In this document: piece after piece, positions 1-11,074 of the stretch
Layout of the letters: the number at the start of each line of letters is the position of its first letter
Numbering within the stretch: position 1 is the first letter of the stretch
Assembly (NCBI RefSeq): GCF_932274485.2
Contig: NC_065885.2
Span: 33,803,062 to 33,867,061, forward strand
From: Patella vulgata
Lineage: Eukaryota; Mollusca; Gastropoda; Patellidae
Direction of reading: 5' to 3'
DNA: 64,000 bases
Made by a program: the position numbers and the translations under genes
Notes under the pieces: model-generated
What the model saw: the letters and a program-made list of their open reading frames with translations, nothing else
Databases searched by the model: none
What the model was told of the DNA's origin: nothing

Positions 1-14
1 TAAAAATAAGGTTA

Positions 15-351
15 TTAATTTCTTTTACGGCCGCTGAGTAGAGTTTTGCTGTTCATCAGGTAATGTAGAAATGGTTTCCGTCGAAAAATATTGAAGTTTG
101 GACAGTGTTCACTATCCTCGAAAGGGTGGCCACAATTGCAAGCTGGGTTTTCAGAGATGTGTCTAAAAAACATGTGACCAAGCCATAGTTTGCTGTGGAT
201 AATTTCAATTTTCCTAGAACCAATGTAGAAATGTTTTTGGGGTTTGGAGTTTTGTTCGGGGAGCTTTTGTTTAAAAGGGAAGAGGCTTGTTGAGCGTTTT
301 GTTGATTGGTCTAACTGGTTCCATTCCTTTATTATTGCAGATGGTACAAAT
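15..351 (-). mobile_element. LINE fragment, ORF2 C-terminal end
   Basis: Reading the minus strand from about 340 down to a TAA at 15-17 gives an unbroken frame of roughly 110 codons. It contains AIIKEWNQLD, FYIGSRKIEIIHSKLW and then CNCGHPFEDSEHC. The C-x-C...H-x-C pattern behind a conserved basic and aromatic stretch is the usual C-terminus of reverse transcriptase proteins from Jockey/CR1-group non-LTR retrotransposons. The reverse transcriptase core is absent here because the upstream part of the same ORF lies at about 9774-10110, beyond a 9.4-kb insertion. No stop codon occurs in this piece, so it is fairly young or was under selection until recently. The clade is inferred from motif style and was not tested. 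Confidence 0.8.
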
Positions 352-870
352 TAGTCCGGGGGCTGAAGGGGGAGAATCGCCATCTGAGCTGTGAATTTAT
401 AATACCAATTTTTTTTAGACCAGTTGTTGTAAAATGTGATTATGCTGACATAAATGATGATCATGTTATATATTAATAAAACATAAATTTCTAGGACTGT
501 CCATCTCTAAATAAGTTTTTGATTCCCCTGGACAACTGTTTTGATTTGTGGCGAGGTGGGATGGGTGGTTGCAGGTGTACGTGTGTGTAAAGGGGAAGGG
601 GTGTGTGTAAAATATGCGGGAAATGAGTTTACGTTGATTTAAATGATGATTTTCTTAGAGCTTGATAAAAACATTACTTTTTAATTCTAAATATGTGTAT
701 AAGGTTCCCGTTGTATGGGGACAGAAACGACTTGGTTCAAAATTGACCTGAAAAGTGGCTTTTCGTTAACTTTTGTTTTCGTTCAGTACCAGTTTCGTCA
801 TTCAAAATATTAAAATATAATGCAATCTGATTAAAACACAGATCCTATTTCGTTCCGTTTTTTATAGTTC
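352..870 (+). repeat. Left terminal inverted repeat of the 9.4-kb element
   Basis: This arm matches the reverse complement of about 8955-9773 in many blocks. Examples are the segment around GGACTGTCCATCTCTAAATA (left near 493) and the ATGATGATTTTCTTAGA block near 643. Divergence with several indels suggests the insertion is not recent. Confidence 0.75.
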
Positions 871-1009
871 AAAATTTCGTTTTTCCTGGTTTTTTAACAC
901 TAGGGTCTGGTTAATGTGAGGGATTAGCCAATGAAACGGTCTGTTATGGCGTGTTCTTATCAACACTGGTTGATTAATCAATGTCAGACGTCATAGGTTC
1001 AAAAGATGC

Positions 1010-1899
1010 TGTAGCACCATGGGTCGTTTGTCAGACGTGGAGAGTGGTCAGCGCTAAACCCGGTCGCCACATCCGACGTATAACTCATGCATGGTTTCTT
1101 ACTACATATTCTGGAACAGCCCATGATCGTCTAGTTTTGTCTCTGGCCGCATTTGTTTCTTATTTTCTTCTTGTCGGATTCCACTTTAAATATTGTGTAT
1201 TTATTCTGCCATTCAGTTTATGGTTACACACAGTAACAACAATACCACATTTCGTTTCTACATTTTATATAAGGCACAGCTACATATAGGTTACAAAGTT
1301 ACAAGCATAATAAAGTCATTCTTTCTAATCCGCTTTCATGCAGACTCTGCGAGTCTGCTGATGGAGATTTCTACATCTTCTTCCTACGAGAACTACATGG
1401 CTGTCCACCCTAGAACGCACATTCTATTAATTATATATTCTCAGATTCACACCCATTAATTTTTCTATTGGCTAATTATGATGTAATTAATCATGTGATT
1501 GGTCACTCTTCCCAAATATGAAATGGTAACTTTCCTACCATGTGTATTTCAAACAATGACAATTTATCCTTGAAAAATGCAAATGACCATCATGTTTACT
1601 AAACTCTAACTGCGTTAACGTATCTAAACAACCAGCATACTTTCTCTATTTTTGGCTATGAAGTTAGAATCAAAAATATGAAAGATAACGCTATTGTTCC
1701 AGCCATCATATTTCTCTATTCTTTGTCTTTAGACCTCATGTCTGGTTATTGTCACACTATTCCTAAACAATTTTAATTTGCGTTTCAGAATTAACTTATA
1801 CCATAGCTAATATTTTGGCAATGGAGAATAATTAATCAAAACCCTAATATTATTTTACATAGATGTTTCAAAGCACAAATTCTTTCCTTCCATATTACT
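1010..1899 (+). repeat. R1 repeat copy 1 (LTR-like)
   Basis: About 890 bp, strongly similar to 7720-8884 and to the split copy at 24234-24708 plus 39943-40051. The family starts TGTAGCACCATGGG and its other copies end CTACA, giving the short TG...CA inverted ends seen in LTRs. There is a TATA-like stretch near 1266 and AATAAA near 1310. No primer-binding site or coding region follows it, so the LTR reading is only a suggestion. Open frames of 102 and 88 codons inside it are shared repeat sequence and not a gene. Confidence 0.6.
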
Positions 1900-2815
1900 T
1901 TAGGATTTGTGCTACTTATTAGTTTGTAGACTCCTTGAAAACTTTCAATTTTTCTAATTCAACATACATTATAATTGTATAAATATTCATGCAACATGCA
2001 AATATTTAGGATTACTATACGATTAGCATTCAATAAAATCGTAAAAGAAAGTCATCAAAGAAAAACACACATAATCAAAAATCGCATGCAAATGCTCTCC
2101 AAAAGTTCTTCAATGTCCTAAACACTGCAATTCAATGACATAAACACAGAAAATCTCAACTGTAATTGTTTATTAAATCTTCAAGTGTCCTAATTTCAAA
2201 ATACTATAACTTTACACTTATTATTTATAAAGTTCAATTTCACTTGGTAAATTGGTAAACCATTTCTTCTTGGATTTCTATTGGTCTATTCCAGCTATCA
2301 CAATTCTCAACAATAAATTCTTTTCTTGAAGCAGAGGTTATCTGATTAGTCACAGTCTTCTGACTTCCAAGAACATTCTTCACTCTTCTGTGATGATTGG
2401 GTGGGACATTTCATCCGTCAAATCAAAACATGTCATTGCCATCAGACCAAGAATTAATTATTCTTAATTTAAAACTTTATTTTAATATTATTTTAACATT
2501 ATTATTCTTAAATCTTATTATTTACTCCTACTGTTATCTAAAAGTAACCCTGTATTTAATTATTAATAAATTATGATGTGTCTCTTTAATCATCAGAATG
2601 CTAACACAGTATTACATTATAAATCTACAAACTACGTTTGATCTCTTGACCTTAACTCGTAATCTACAATTTTATAATTTTATTATTCCGGTTTTGTATA
2701 AACATCATCAATGTTACACAACCATCTACTACCGGTAATCTCACCTTTGTGAGCTAAAACAAATACAACAATGTATAAATCAAGCCAGCCGTTACCTATT
2801 CTATCATAGTGCATA
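1900..2815. other. AT-rich spacer with no recognisable feature
   Basis: I find no coding frame, RNA gene or second copy within the window. The stretch near 2455-2580 is almost pure A/T. It lies inside the 9.4-kb element between R1 copy 1 and the duplicated block. Confidence 0.5.
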
Positions 2816-2829
2816 TCTCAACCCTCAGA

Positions 2830-5800
2830 CAATTTTTGTTATTTTTCAAAATTTTCAAATTTGACCACATTTTTGGATACCTGAAGACCATCCGATTCCA
2901 GAAATATAAGTTTCATTCCGAGTTATCTCCCTTTATTTTTCGATTTTTTTCGAATTTTCTGCCCATTTCCCAACCCTTATATTTTTTGGAAAGGATAAAT
3001 CGATATTTCTGAAAGTCCTGGAACATAAAGCTATATAGTCAGACTGCTGCATAAAGCAATTTCAACAACGACCCGGAAACCGGAAGTAGTCGAAATAATG
3101 ATAGATATTTCGAAAAAAACGCAAAAAATGGGTGTTTTGGGGGGAAAACTCGATTTCTCCGTCCAGTATCAATGGATTAAACGAATTAAGCTTTCGTTGA
3201 GTGGCCCGAGGAATGCCCAATTTATACGGATACTATGACCAAGCAGCAAAATATGACAAGCTGAAAATCAAGTATTTTCTGATTAGGAGCGTTTTTGGAC
3301 GCCTTTATCTCAAAAACTTAACAAACAATTTTTTTTTAACTTTGTCTATCGAGAGTCCTTTAGTTAGTCTTGTGCATGAAAACATCCAAGAAGTCTTTGA
3401 AATGTCTGGAATAGGATTAAAAAGGGACTGAAAATCGAAAAATAGTCGAAAAATCGTGAAATTTTGGAAAATGCTATATTATTTTATTATTTAATCAGAC
3501 TTTTACGAAAAGGTTACACATTCAGATAGCTGACCTAATTACGATTCTAACGATGTATAATATGTATTGAGTTATTGAAATTTAATTTTTGAGATTTTGA
3601 CATTTTTGAATTTTTTCACTTTTGAACATAGGATTTCTCAGGGCCATTTTATCTGATCAGATAATGTAATATATCATTACAGAGCCCTGTGGCTATCTAA
3701 TTGCCTAAATTGGTTATTAAAACTACCCCGACTAATCTCCATACCGGACGTATTCAAAAAATGAAGAAAAAGGTTAAAAAAAATTAGCGCTCGTGCGAAA
3801 AACTTGATTTCTCCATCAGATCTTAGCGGACCAAAAGAACTAAAGTGTCACTGGATAGTCCCATTAATGGACTATCATATGACATCTGAATGATACGATT
3901 TAGATGGCTAGAAAATATATTATGGTACGCCAAAAATCTAGTATTTTCCGTTTTGGAGCATTTTGAGAGGCCTTTTTCTCAAACACAACAACTACGTTTT
4001 TTCTTAAACTTTTTTTACTCAGAGTCCTATGGGTGGACTATGGCGTGAGTCCAAAAATAAAAGCATTGAAATAACATAAGTTGTCCAAAAAGAGCCTCAA
4101 TCTTGGAAAAAAGTTGAAAAATCCTCAAATTACTGAAAATGCTCTTCTATTATTCTTTGTTTTGAAAACAGCTCAATGAGTGGTTCTAAAACTTCTGGTA
4201 CAGAAAGTTAACTATCCAAACAACATGTTAAAACTATCCCGACAATGATCCAAAAACCGGAAGTAGTCGAAAAAATATCCGATATTTTGAAAAAAACAAC
4301 TTAAAAAGTAAAAAATGGTGATCTTGCGAAAAAAGTGATTACAACGCCATATTTCAACGAATCAAAACAACTAAAGTGTCATTGGATAGCCCGAACAATT
4401 GGGCGATCTTATGACATCTCAATGGTAAAAAATCGCTGGTTACGTAATACATTATGAGATGCTGAAAATCTAGTATTTTCCTTTTTGGAGCCAATTCAGA
4501 CGCTTTTATCTCGAAAATTACTCTTATTTCCTTTCTTAAACTTCTGTTACTTAGAGTCCTAACGCTGGTCTGGGGTGTGAATCCAAATTTAAAAGCCTCA
4601 ATATAGTATAAATGGTCCAAAAGGGCCACAATATTTTAAAAAAGTCGAAAAATCGTTATATCTGTAAATCTACTTCTAGTGGTATAAGGAAGGTAAAACT
4701 GTCCAATGGATCTTCCTGAAACTTTTGGTACAGGAAGTTAAGTTCCCATACCACTTGTTAAATCTATCCCGATAATGATCCGTAAACAGGAAGTAGTCAA
4801 ATAAATATTCGATATTTTTAAAAAAAAAAAGACACCGTCGGGTGTGACCGGATCAAAACATCTAAAGTATCGTTTGGTAGCTCGATAAATCGGCTATTGT
4901 ATGACACACTTTCTGTCTGATTCCTGAAAGCCGGTTCAGTGCTGCTTGCAGGTCTAGTTATTATTATTTTTTCCGCGGGAGCCTATTTCTCCATGATCGG
5001 AAACAGATATCGATCTGGAACCAAATTTTCTATTGGGAAACCATGTGGTGGCTACTCCTTTAAATAATTTTGAAACTTCTGCGCAGACCGGAAGTGGCCG
5101 AATTTCGTGCGGGGCATAAAAATTAAAAAAACGGCCGTAGCTTCGTCAATTCTGTACCTATTTTCATACAAATGACATTTTCAGAAACCCTGAGTCTCTT
5201 CTCGGACGATAGCAGTTGAAAATTTTGAAATTTCGAAACTTCGTTGCGTTCGAAAAATAAAAAATTTTGTTTAAAACACAATTTTTGTTATTTTTCAAAA
5301 TTTTCAAATTTAACCTACATTTTTGGATACCTGAAGACCATCCAATACCAGAAATATAAGTTTCATACCGAGTTATCGCCCTTTATTTTTCGATTTTTTT
5401 CGAATTTTCTGCCCATTTTCCAACCCTTATATTTTTTGGAAAGGATAAATCGATAGTTCTGAAATTCCTGGAACATAAAGCTATATAGTCAGACCGCTGC
5501 ATAAAGCAATTTCAAAAACGATCTGGAAACCGGAAGTAGTCGAAATAATGATAGATATTTCGAAAAAAAATGCAAAAAATGGATGTTTTGGGGGAAAACT
5601 TGATTTTTCCGTCCAGTATCAATGGATTAAACGAATTAAGCTTTCGTTGAGTGGCCCGAGGAATGGGCTGTCGAATGATGCCCAATTTATACGGATACTT
5701 GACCAAGCAGCAAAATATGACAAGCTGAAAATCAAGTATTTTCTGATTTGGGGCGTTTTTGGGCGCCTGTATCTCGAAATCTTAACAGCAACTTTTTTTT

Positions 5801-7262
5801 TAACTTTCTCTATCGAGAGTCCATTCGATAGTCTTGTGAATTATGCCATCCAATAAGACTTTGAAATGTCTGGAATACGATAAAAAAGGGACTGAAAATC
5901 GAAAAAAGTCGAAAAATCGTGAAATTTTGCAAAATGCTATATTACTTTATTATTTAAACAAATTTTTACAAAAAGATAACAGATTCGGATAACTGACCTA
6001 ATTACGATTCTAACGATGTATAATATGTATTGAGTTATTGAAATTTAATTTTCGATATTTTGACATTTTTGCATTTTTGGCACCTTTGAACATAGGATTT
6101 CTCAGGGTCATTTTATCTGATCAGATAATGTAATATATCATTACAGAGCCCTGCCGCTATTTAATTGCCCAAACTGGTTATTAAAACTATTCCGACAATA
6201 ATCTCCATACCGGAAGTATTCAAAAAATGTAAAATAAAAGGTTAAAAAAATTGTCGCTCTTGTGAAAAGCTGGATTTCTCGGTCAGATATTACCGGACCA
6301 AAAATAGTAAAGTGTCTTTGGATAGCCCCATTAATGGACTATTATATGGCATCTCAATGGTACGATTTCGATGGTTAAAAAATAAATTGTGGTACGCCGA
6401 AAATCTAGTATTTTCCGTTTTTGGAGCGTTTTTAGACGTCTTTTTCTCGAAAACGACAACTCCGATTTTTCTGAAACTTTATTAACACAGAGTCCTATGG
6501 GTGGGCTATAGCGTGAGTCCAACAAAAAAAGCATTGAAATAACATAAGTGGTCCAAAAAGAGCTGCAATCTTGGGAAAAAGTTGAAAAATCCTTAGATTA
6601 CTGAAAATGATCTTCTAATTTTCTTTCTTTGGAAAACAGCTGCATGGATTATTCTGAAACTTCTTGTACAGAAGGTAAGGTAACCAAACAACTTGTTAAA
6701 GCTATCCCGACAATGATCAAAAAAACGGAAATAGTCGAAAAAAATTCAGATATTTTGAGAAAAAAAATCGTAAAAATTAAAAAAATGGAGATCTTGCGAA
6801 AAAAGTGATTACTACGCCAGATTTCACCGAATCAAAACAACTAAAGTGTCATTGGATAGTTCGAACAATGGACAATCTTATGAGATCTAAATGGTAAAAA
6901 TTCGCGGGTTAGGCAATATATAATGGAACGCTGAAAATCTATTATTTTCCTTTTTGGAGCCTATTCAGACGCTTTTATTTCGAAAACTTCTTTTATTTCC
7001 TTTGTTAAAATAAGTTCCCATACCACTTGTTAAATCTATCCCGATAATGATCCGTAAACAGGAAGTAGTCAAATAAATATTCGATATTTAAAAAAAAAGA
7101 CAGTAAAACAAATCAGTGCTCTTGCAACAATCGGGATTTCACCGTCGGGTGTGACCGGATCAAAACATCTAAAGTACCGTTTGGTAGCTCAATAAATGGG
7201 CTATTGTATGACACACTTCCTGTCTGATTCCTGAAAGCCTGTTCAGTGCTGCTTGCAGGTCT
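2830..7262 (+). repeat. Two tandem copies of a 2.4-kb satellite-like block
   Basis: The segment 2836-4970 is repeated at 5280-7262. The offset is 2444 bp at the start and about 2270 bp near the end. Each block is itself built of older degenerate units carrying phrases such as GGAAGTAGTCGAAA and TAGTATTTTC followed by GGAGC. That latter phrase recurs near 3290, 3958 and 4492 in the first block and 5752, 6424 and 6957 in the second, so the spacing (about 670 then 534) is kept. Short open frames here run in both directions and look like repeat sequence. I see no protein similarity. Confidence 0.8.
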
Positions 7263-7719
7263 AGTTCCGTATTATTGTTGTTCCTGGGATACCTAAAATT
7301 TAATAACCTACTTATAGGCCCACTTTAAATTAAGATAACTCCAATTTGACATTCCTAAATAAATTATTAACCTACACGTCATGCTTAATTATGTCTCCTA
7401 TTTCCTACGCTTAAAGTTATAACCCTTATTTAATAATTTAAATTTTATTGAACATTATTTGGTCTGTTAAACAAATTTAAGCATGTTCAATTTTTTGGAA
7501 AAATGTATTTACCAAATTAAGAATATTTCCACCAGATTTCTTTTATTTTCTGGATTATACACGGGTTTTCTTCTAGACAAATTCTTCCTGGGGCACTGCA
7601 ACCAAATCAAATATGTTTTCATCTAGATTCCCTTGAAGGTCGATTCTAATCACGGAATCCAAATCAAATATGTAGATTCCCTTGAAGGTCGAATCCTGTC
7701 ACGGCTACCAAATCGAATA
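7263..7719. other. Spacer with a short local duplication
   Basis: Mostly unique AT-rich DNA. Near 7628-7720 a phrase ending GATTCCCTTGAAGGTCGA occurs twice or more with a CCAAATCAAATATG phrase, a local tandem duplication abutting R1 copy 2. No gene seen. Confidence 0.45.
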
Positions 7720-8884
7720 TGTAGCACCATGGGTCGTTTGTCAGACAGGGGGGTTGGATGGCTGAATAGTTAGCGTGCGAGCGCTGTATCATAAAGTCTG
7801 TCATTGAGTCGACTGGCGTGGTTTCGAAGCCCCGGTTGTACGTGGCAAGGAGTAGTTTCGCCTGTCCAACCTCGTGGGTTTTTTTCTCCGGGTCCTCCGG
7901 TTTCCTCCCACTGCTAAAGACCCCTACGCGCAAGCGAATTATGTAAATAAAATTAAACCATATGTTAGTCCCGAAATGACCTAGTTTGTGTCGAGTGGAC
8001 GTTAAACCCCATTTTTCTCTCTCTCTCTCGTTTGTCAGACGTGGAGAGTGGTCAGCGCTAAACCCGGTCGCCACATCCGACGTATAACTCATGCATGGTT
8101 TCTTACTACATATTCTGGAACAGCCCATGATCGTCTAGTTTTCTCTCTGGCCGCATTTGTTTCTTATTTTCTTCTTGTCGGGCTCCACTTTAAATATTGT
8201 GTATTTATTCTGCCATTCAGTTTATGGTTACACACAGTAACAACAATACCACATTTCGTTTCTACATTTTATATTAAGCACAGCTACATATAGGTTACAA
8301 AGTTACAAGCATAATAAAGTCATTCTTTCTAATCCGCTCTCATGCAGACTCGGCGAGTCTGCTGATGGAGATTCCTACATCTTCTTCCTATGAGAACTAC
8401 ATGGCTGTCCACCCTAGAACGCACATTCTATTAATTATATATTCTTAGATTCACACCCATTAATTATTCTATTGGCTAATTATGATGTAATTAATCATGT
8501 GATTGGTCACTCTTCCCAAATATGAAATGGTAACTTTCCTACCACGTGTATTTCAAACAATGACAATTTATCCTTGAAAAATGCAAATGACCATCATTAA
8601 CGTATCTAAACAACCAGCATACTTTCTCTATTTTTGGTTATGAAGTTAGAATCAACAATATGAAAGATAACGCTATTGTTCCAGCCATCATATTTCTCTA
8701 TTCTTTGTCTTTAGACCTCATGTCTGGTTATTGTCACACTATTCCTAAACAATTTTAATTTGCGTTTCAGAATTAACTTATACCATAGCGAATATTTTGA
8801 CAATGGAGAATAATTAATCAAAACCCTAATATTATTTTACATAGATGTTTCAAAGCACAAATTCTTTCCCTCCATATTACTACA
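7720..8884 (+). repeat. R1 repeat copy 2, interrupted by a SINE
   Basis: Same family and orientation as copy 1, with complete TGTAG...CTACA ends. A SINE at 7747-8027 interrupts it; removing the SINE and one copy of its target duplication leaves about 871 bp. The immediate flanks (GAATA and CTGCT) do not match, so no target duplication for R1 itself is visible. Confidence 0.65.
7747..8027 (+). mobile_element. SINE-A, full length, 13-bp target duplication
   Basis: The tRNA-like head carries an A-box-like TGGCTGAATAGTTAGCG and a B-box-like GGTTTCGAAGCC. A body with CTCCGGGTCCTCCGG and TTTCCTCCCAC follows, then a tail ending GACGTTAAACCCC and a CT-rich run. It is flanked by identical TCGTTTGTCAGAC at 7734-7746 and 8028-8040. 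R1 copy 1 has the matching empty site with one TCGTTTGTCAGAC. This is a clean retrotransposition event. Confidence 0.92.
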
Positions 8885-8954
8885 CTGCTCGTATGACATT
8901 TGATGCCACCTCCCACTACAACCGGTTAGATGATCATGTAGTGTATGCCATCGA

Positions 8955-9773
8955 AAGTATAAAAAACGAAACGAAATATAGATCTGTATTTTAATCAGAT
9001 TGATTATAACAGTACATTTCAAGAGATCTGGAAATGTAAAAGAAAACCACAGTAAACAAGAGACATGTTTAAATGTTAGTTTATTCTTATATTCCTCATC
9101 AGAAGATTCAAAATCATAATTCATAATATGAGCGGGATAAATATTTTCTTGAAAAGTAGCATTATAATTTAATATTTTGAATGACCAAATAGGTATTGAA
9201 CGAAAAAGCTAACGGGAAACCACCTTTAAGGTCAATGATTTCTGTCCACAAAAATACATGTTGCCCCCACCCCCAATGGGCACCAACCCCCACACAATGA
9301 AAATCTTAAAAACATATTTATAGAGATGTTTCATTAAGTTCTAAGAAAATCATCATTTAAATCAATCAACGTGAATTCATTTCCCGTCAATTTACCGCCC
9401 CCACCCACCCCACCCATTCCACACCCATTCCACACACGCACACCTGCAACCACCCACCCCACCTCGCCACAAATCAAAACAGTTGTCCGGGGGCATCATA
9501 AACACTTATTTAGAGATGGACAGTCCTAGAAATTTATGTTTTATTTATATATAACATGATCATCATTTATGTCAACATAATCACATTTTCCCCCAATTGT
9601 AGACATTGGCTCGTCCCCCCCCCCCACACACACACACATATCTCGAAAACGCCCCCTCAAACTCCTGATCATCACCCAGATTCGGAATCTACGCAAAAAA
9701 ACTGGTCTAGAAAAACTTGGTCTCATAAATTCACAGCTCGGGTGTTGATTCTCCGCCTTCAGCCACCGGACTA
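8955..9773 (-). repeat. Right terminal inverted repeat of the 9.4-kb element
   Basis: This is the inverted partner of 352-870. It contains purine/pyrimidine-biased and CA-rich tracts (about 9393-9460 and 9615-9640) and an extra segment near 9006-9130 that the left arm lacks. It starts about 70 bp after the end of R1 copy 2. Confidence 0.75.
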
Positions 9774-10110
9774 AATGAGTTGAAAAATAATTTTGTTCTA
9801 CACCGATATTTAGTGAAGTCATTTATATTTCTAAAATTCTACGAAGATTTTCTAGAAGGTGGAAAAAATGTAGAAAGATAATTGGGTATAGTGTTATTGA
9901 AAATTTTATAGACAAGAATAAGTTTATGTCTTCGTCGACGTTCTTTTAGAGGAATGAAACCGGTCTCCTTGTAAAGAAAAACATGGCTCGTACCTTGAAC
10001 CGCTCCGCAGATTGTGCGTAGTGCTCAAGTTGATTTGTTAGTAGTTCCGAACACCCATCCCAAAACATATTCCTTCACATCAATATGGAGATGTGGCAGT
10101 ACAACTGATG
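9774..10110 (-). mobile_element. LINE fragment, upstream part of the split ORF2
   Basis: The minus strand reads WDGCSELLTNQLE, then in another frame ICGAVQGTSHVFLYKETG, KERRRRHKLILVYKI and NNTIPNYLSTFFPPSRK, ending KLFFNSF at the insertion edge. These phrases are typical of the region after the reverse transcriptase core in Jockey/CR1-group LINEs. At least one frameshift (between QLE and ALRTICG) and one stop (after PPSRKSS) are present. The continuation of the same protein is at 15-351. Confidence 0.75.
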
Positions 10111-10504
10111 AATTTGCTTGAAAACGACTTGTAAAATCTTGTTGAAACCTTGCAGTACAATAAACCAAGTGATTGTATCCATAATAAGTGTCCTAGTATT
10201 ATATCATAAATCAATTGCTAAATGCCTCTCAAGGAATATATAGTTGCAGTACTTATCTCTATGATTCATTCAATGATTGTACTTGCTGGTGGCAAACGTT
10301 TGTTTCAACCCAATTGATCTATCCCTTTCGGGTTTAGAACTTTTCAGCCAGCCCTCGTATGTATTTAAAGAGTTACGTTATGGTGTACAAGAACGGCGTG
10401 TGTTGCAAGATACTCGTGGGTAAAAGAGGGGGGAAACGCTGCAAATTTGAGACCAGTGTTGAACCAGTAACATGAACTATAGAAGCATGCCACAGCTAAC
10501 AGAT
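10111..10504. other. Unassigned stretch
   Basis: I recognise no coding region or repeat. It may be further upstream LINE sequence too decayed to read. Confidence 0.3.
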
Positions 10505-10690
10505 TTAATAAATATGGGAGATATCCAGGTCACGAGAATCGTAAACTCCACAAGATTGAGAATCACCATGTGGTTGAAATGCCACATGGTAAATGGCTGA
10601 ACTGTTGAGGGGCTGACAGTAGACGAAGCCGTTGTCTTTGCTTTCTGTCCCCGTGTAAAAGATTCTTGGCGGTGGAACGCTAAGATCCAT
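10505..10690 (-). CDS. Possible terminal exon or gene relic, unknown product
   Basis: An open frame of 61 codons on the minus strand contains PPPRIFYTGTESKDNG, VYCQPLNSSAIYHVAF and ends SRDLDISHIY before a stop. The amino-acid mix and codon use look more protein-like than the surrounding low-complexity frames. I recognise no domain. There is no clear acceptor site in front and the adjacent SINE at 10749 prevents tracing it further. It could be a last exon of a host gene, a transposon fragment or chance. Confidence 0.25.
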   Translation of the reverse strand: MDLSVPPPRIFYTGTESKDNGFVYCQPLNSSAIYHVAFQPHGDSQSCGVYDSRDLDISHIY

Positions 10691-10748
10691 ATTTTTAATG
10701 AACCCATGTCTAAGCTATAAACCATTACAGTGTTGTACTTTTCCAGAT

Positions 10749-11003
10749 TGGGGGGGGGGGGTCTGAATGGTTAGCACGTGCGCGCTGTATCATAAGGTCT
10801 GTCATTGAGTCAACTGCTGTGGTTTTGACTCCTCGGTTGTTGTATGTGCGTGACAAGGAGTAGGGTTGCCTGTCCAACCTAGCGGATTTTCTCCGGGTAC
10901 ACCGGTTTCCTCCCACCTACGCGCAAGCGAATTATTGAAATAAAATTGAACCATGTTAGTCCCGAAATGACGTAGTTTGTGTCGAATGGACGTTAAACCC
11001 CAT
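10749..11003 (+). mobile_element. SINE-A copy
   Basis: It starts with a poly-G run then CTGAATGGTTAGCACG, carries the body phrases GCCTGTCCAACCT and CGGTTTCCTCCCAC, and ends GACGTTAAACCCCAT. It shares the whole layout of the SINE at 7747-8027. It lacks part of the segment after CTCCCAC. Confidence 0.85.
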
Positions 11004-11074
11004 CGAAACCACCCCAGTTGACTCAATGACACACCTTATGATACAGCGCGCACGTGCTAACCATTCGGCCATCC
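11004..11074 (-). mobile_element. Inverted SINE-A head fused to the SINE tail
   Basis: About 71 bp that are the reverse complement of the SINE-A head (GGATGGCCGAATGGTTAGCA through the B-box region GTGGTTTCG). It abuts the tail of the plus-strand SINE, so the pair forms an inverted repeat with head sequence at both outer edges. Confidence 0.75.

Larger units (their letters stand above)
352..9773. mobile_element. 9.4-kb long-TIR DNA element inserted in a LINE
   Basis: The two ends are inverted copies beginning TAGTCCGG(G/T)GGCTGAAGG. The left arm covers about 352-870 and the right arm about 8955-9773; the right arm carries an extra 120 bp near 9006-9130. The flanks are AAT at 349-351 and AAT at 9774-9776, a 3-bp target duplication. 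Joining the flanks through one AAT restores a LINE frame reading NSF-VPSAIIKEWN, so this is a real insertion and not a chance pair of repeats. The inside holds R1 copies 1 and 2, a duplicated satellite-like block and a SINE. I see no transposase, so it is non-autonomous. A 3-bp AT-rich duplication would suit a Harbinger-like element, but that assignment is only a guess. Confidence 0.72.

Noticed and set aside
981-1289. 102-codon frame also found at 8048-8293
   Set aside because: Conserved only because both are R1 repeat copies; no protein motif and the start differs between copies.
7761-7840. tRNA-like A and B boxes
   Set aside because: They belong to the head of SINE-A; no cloverleaf with a credible anticodon arm, and the same head recurs with the SINE body.
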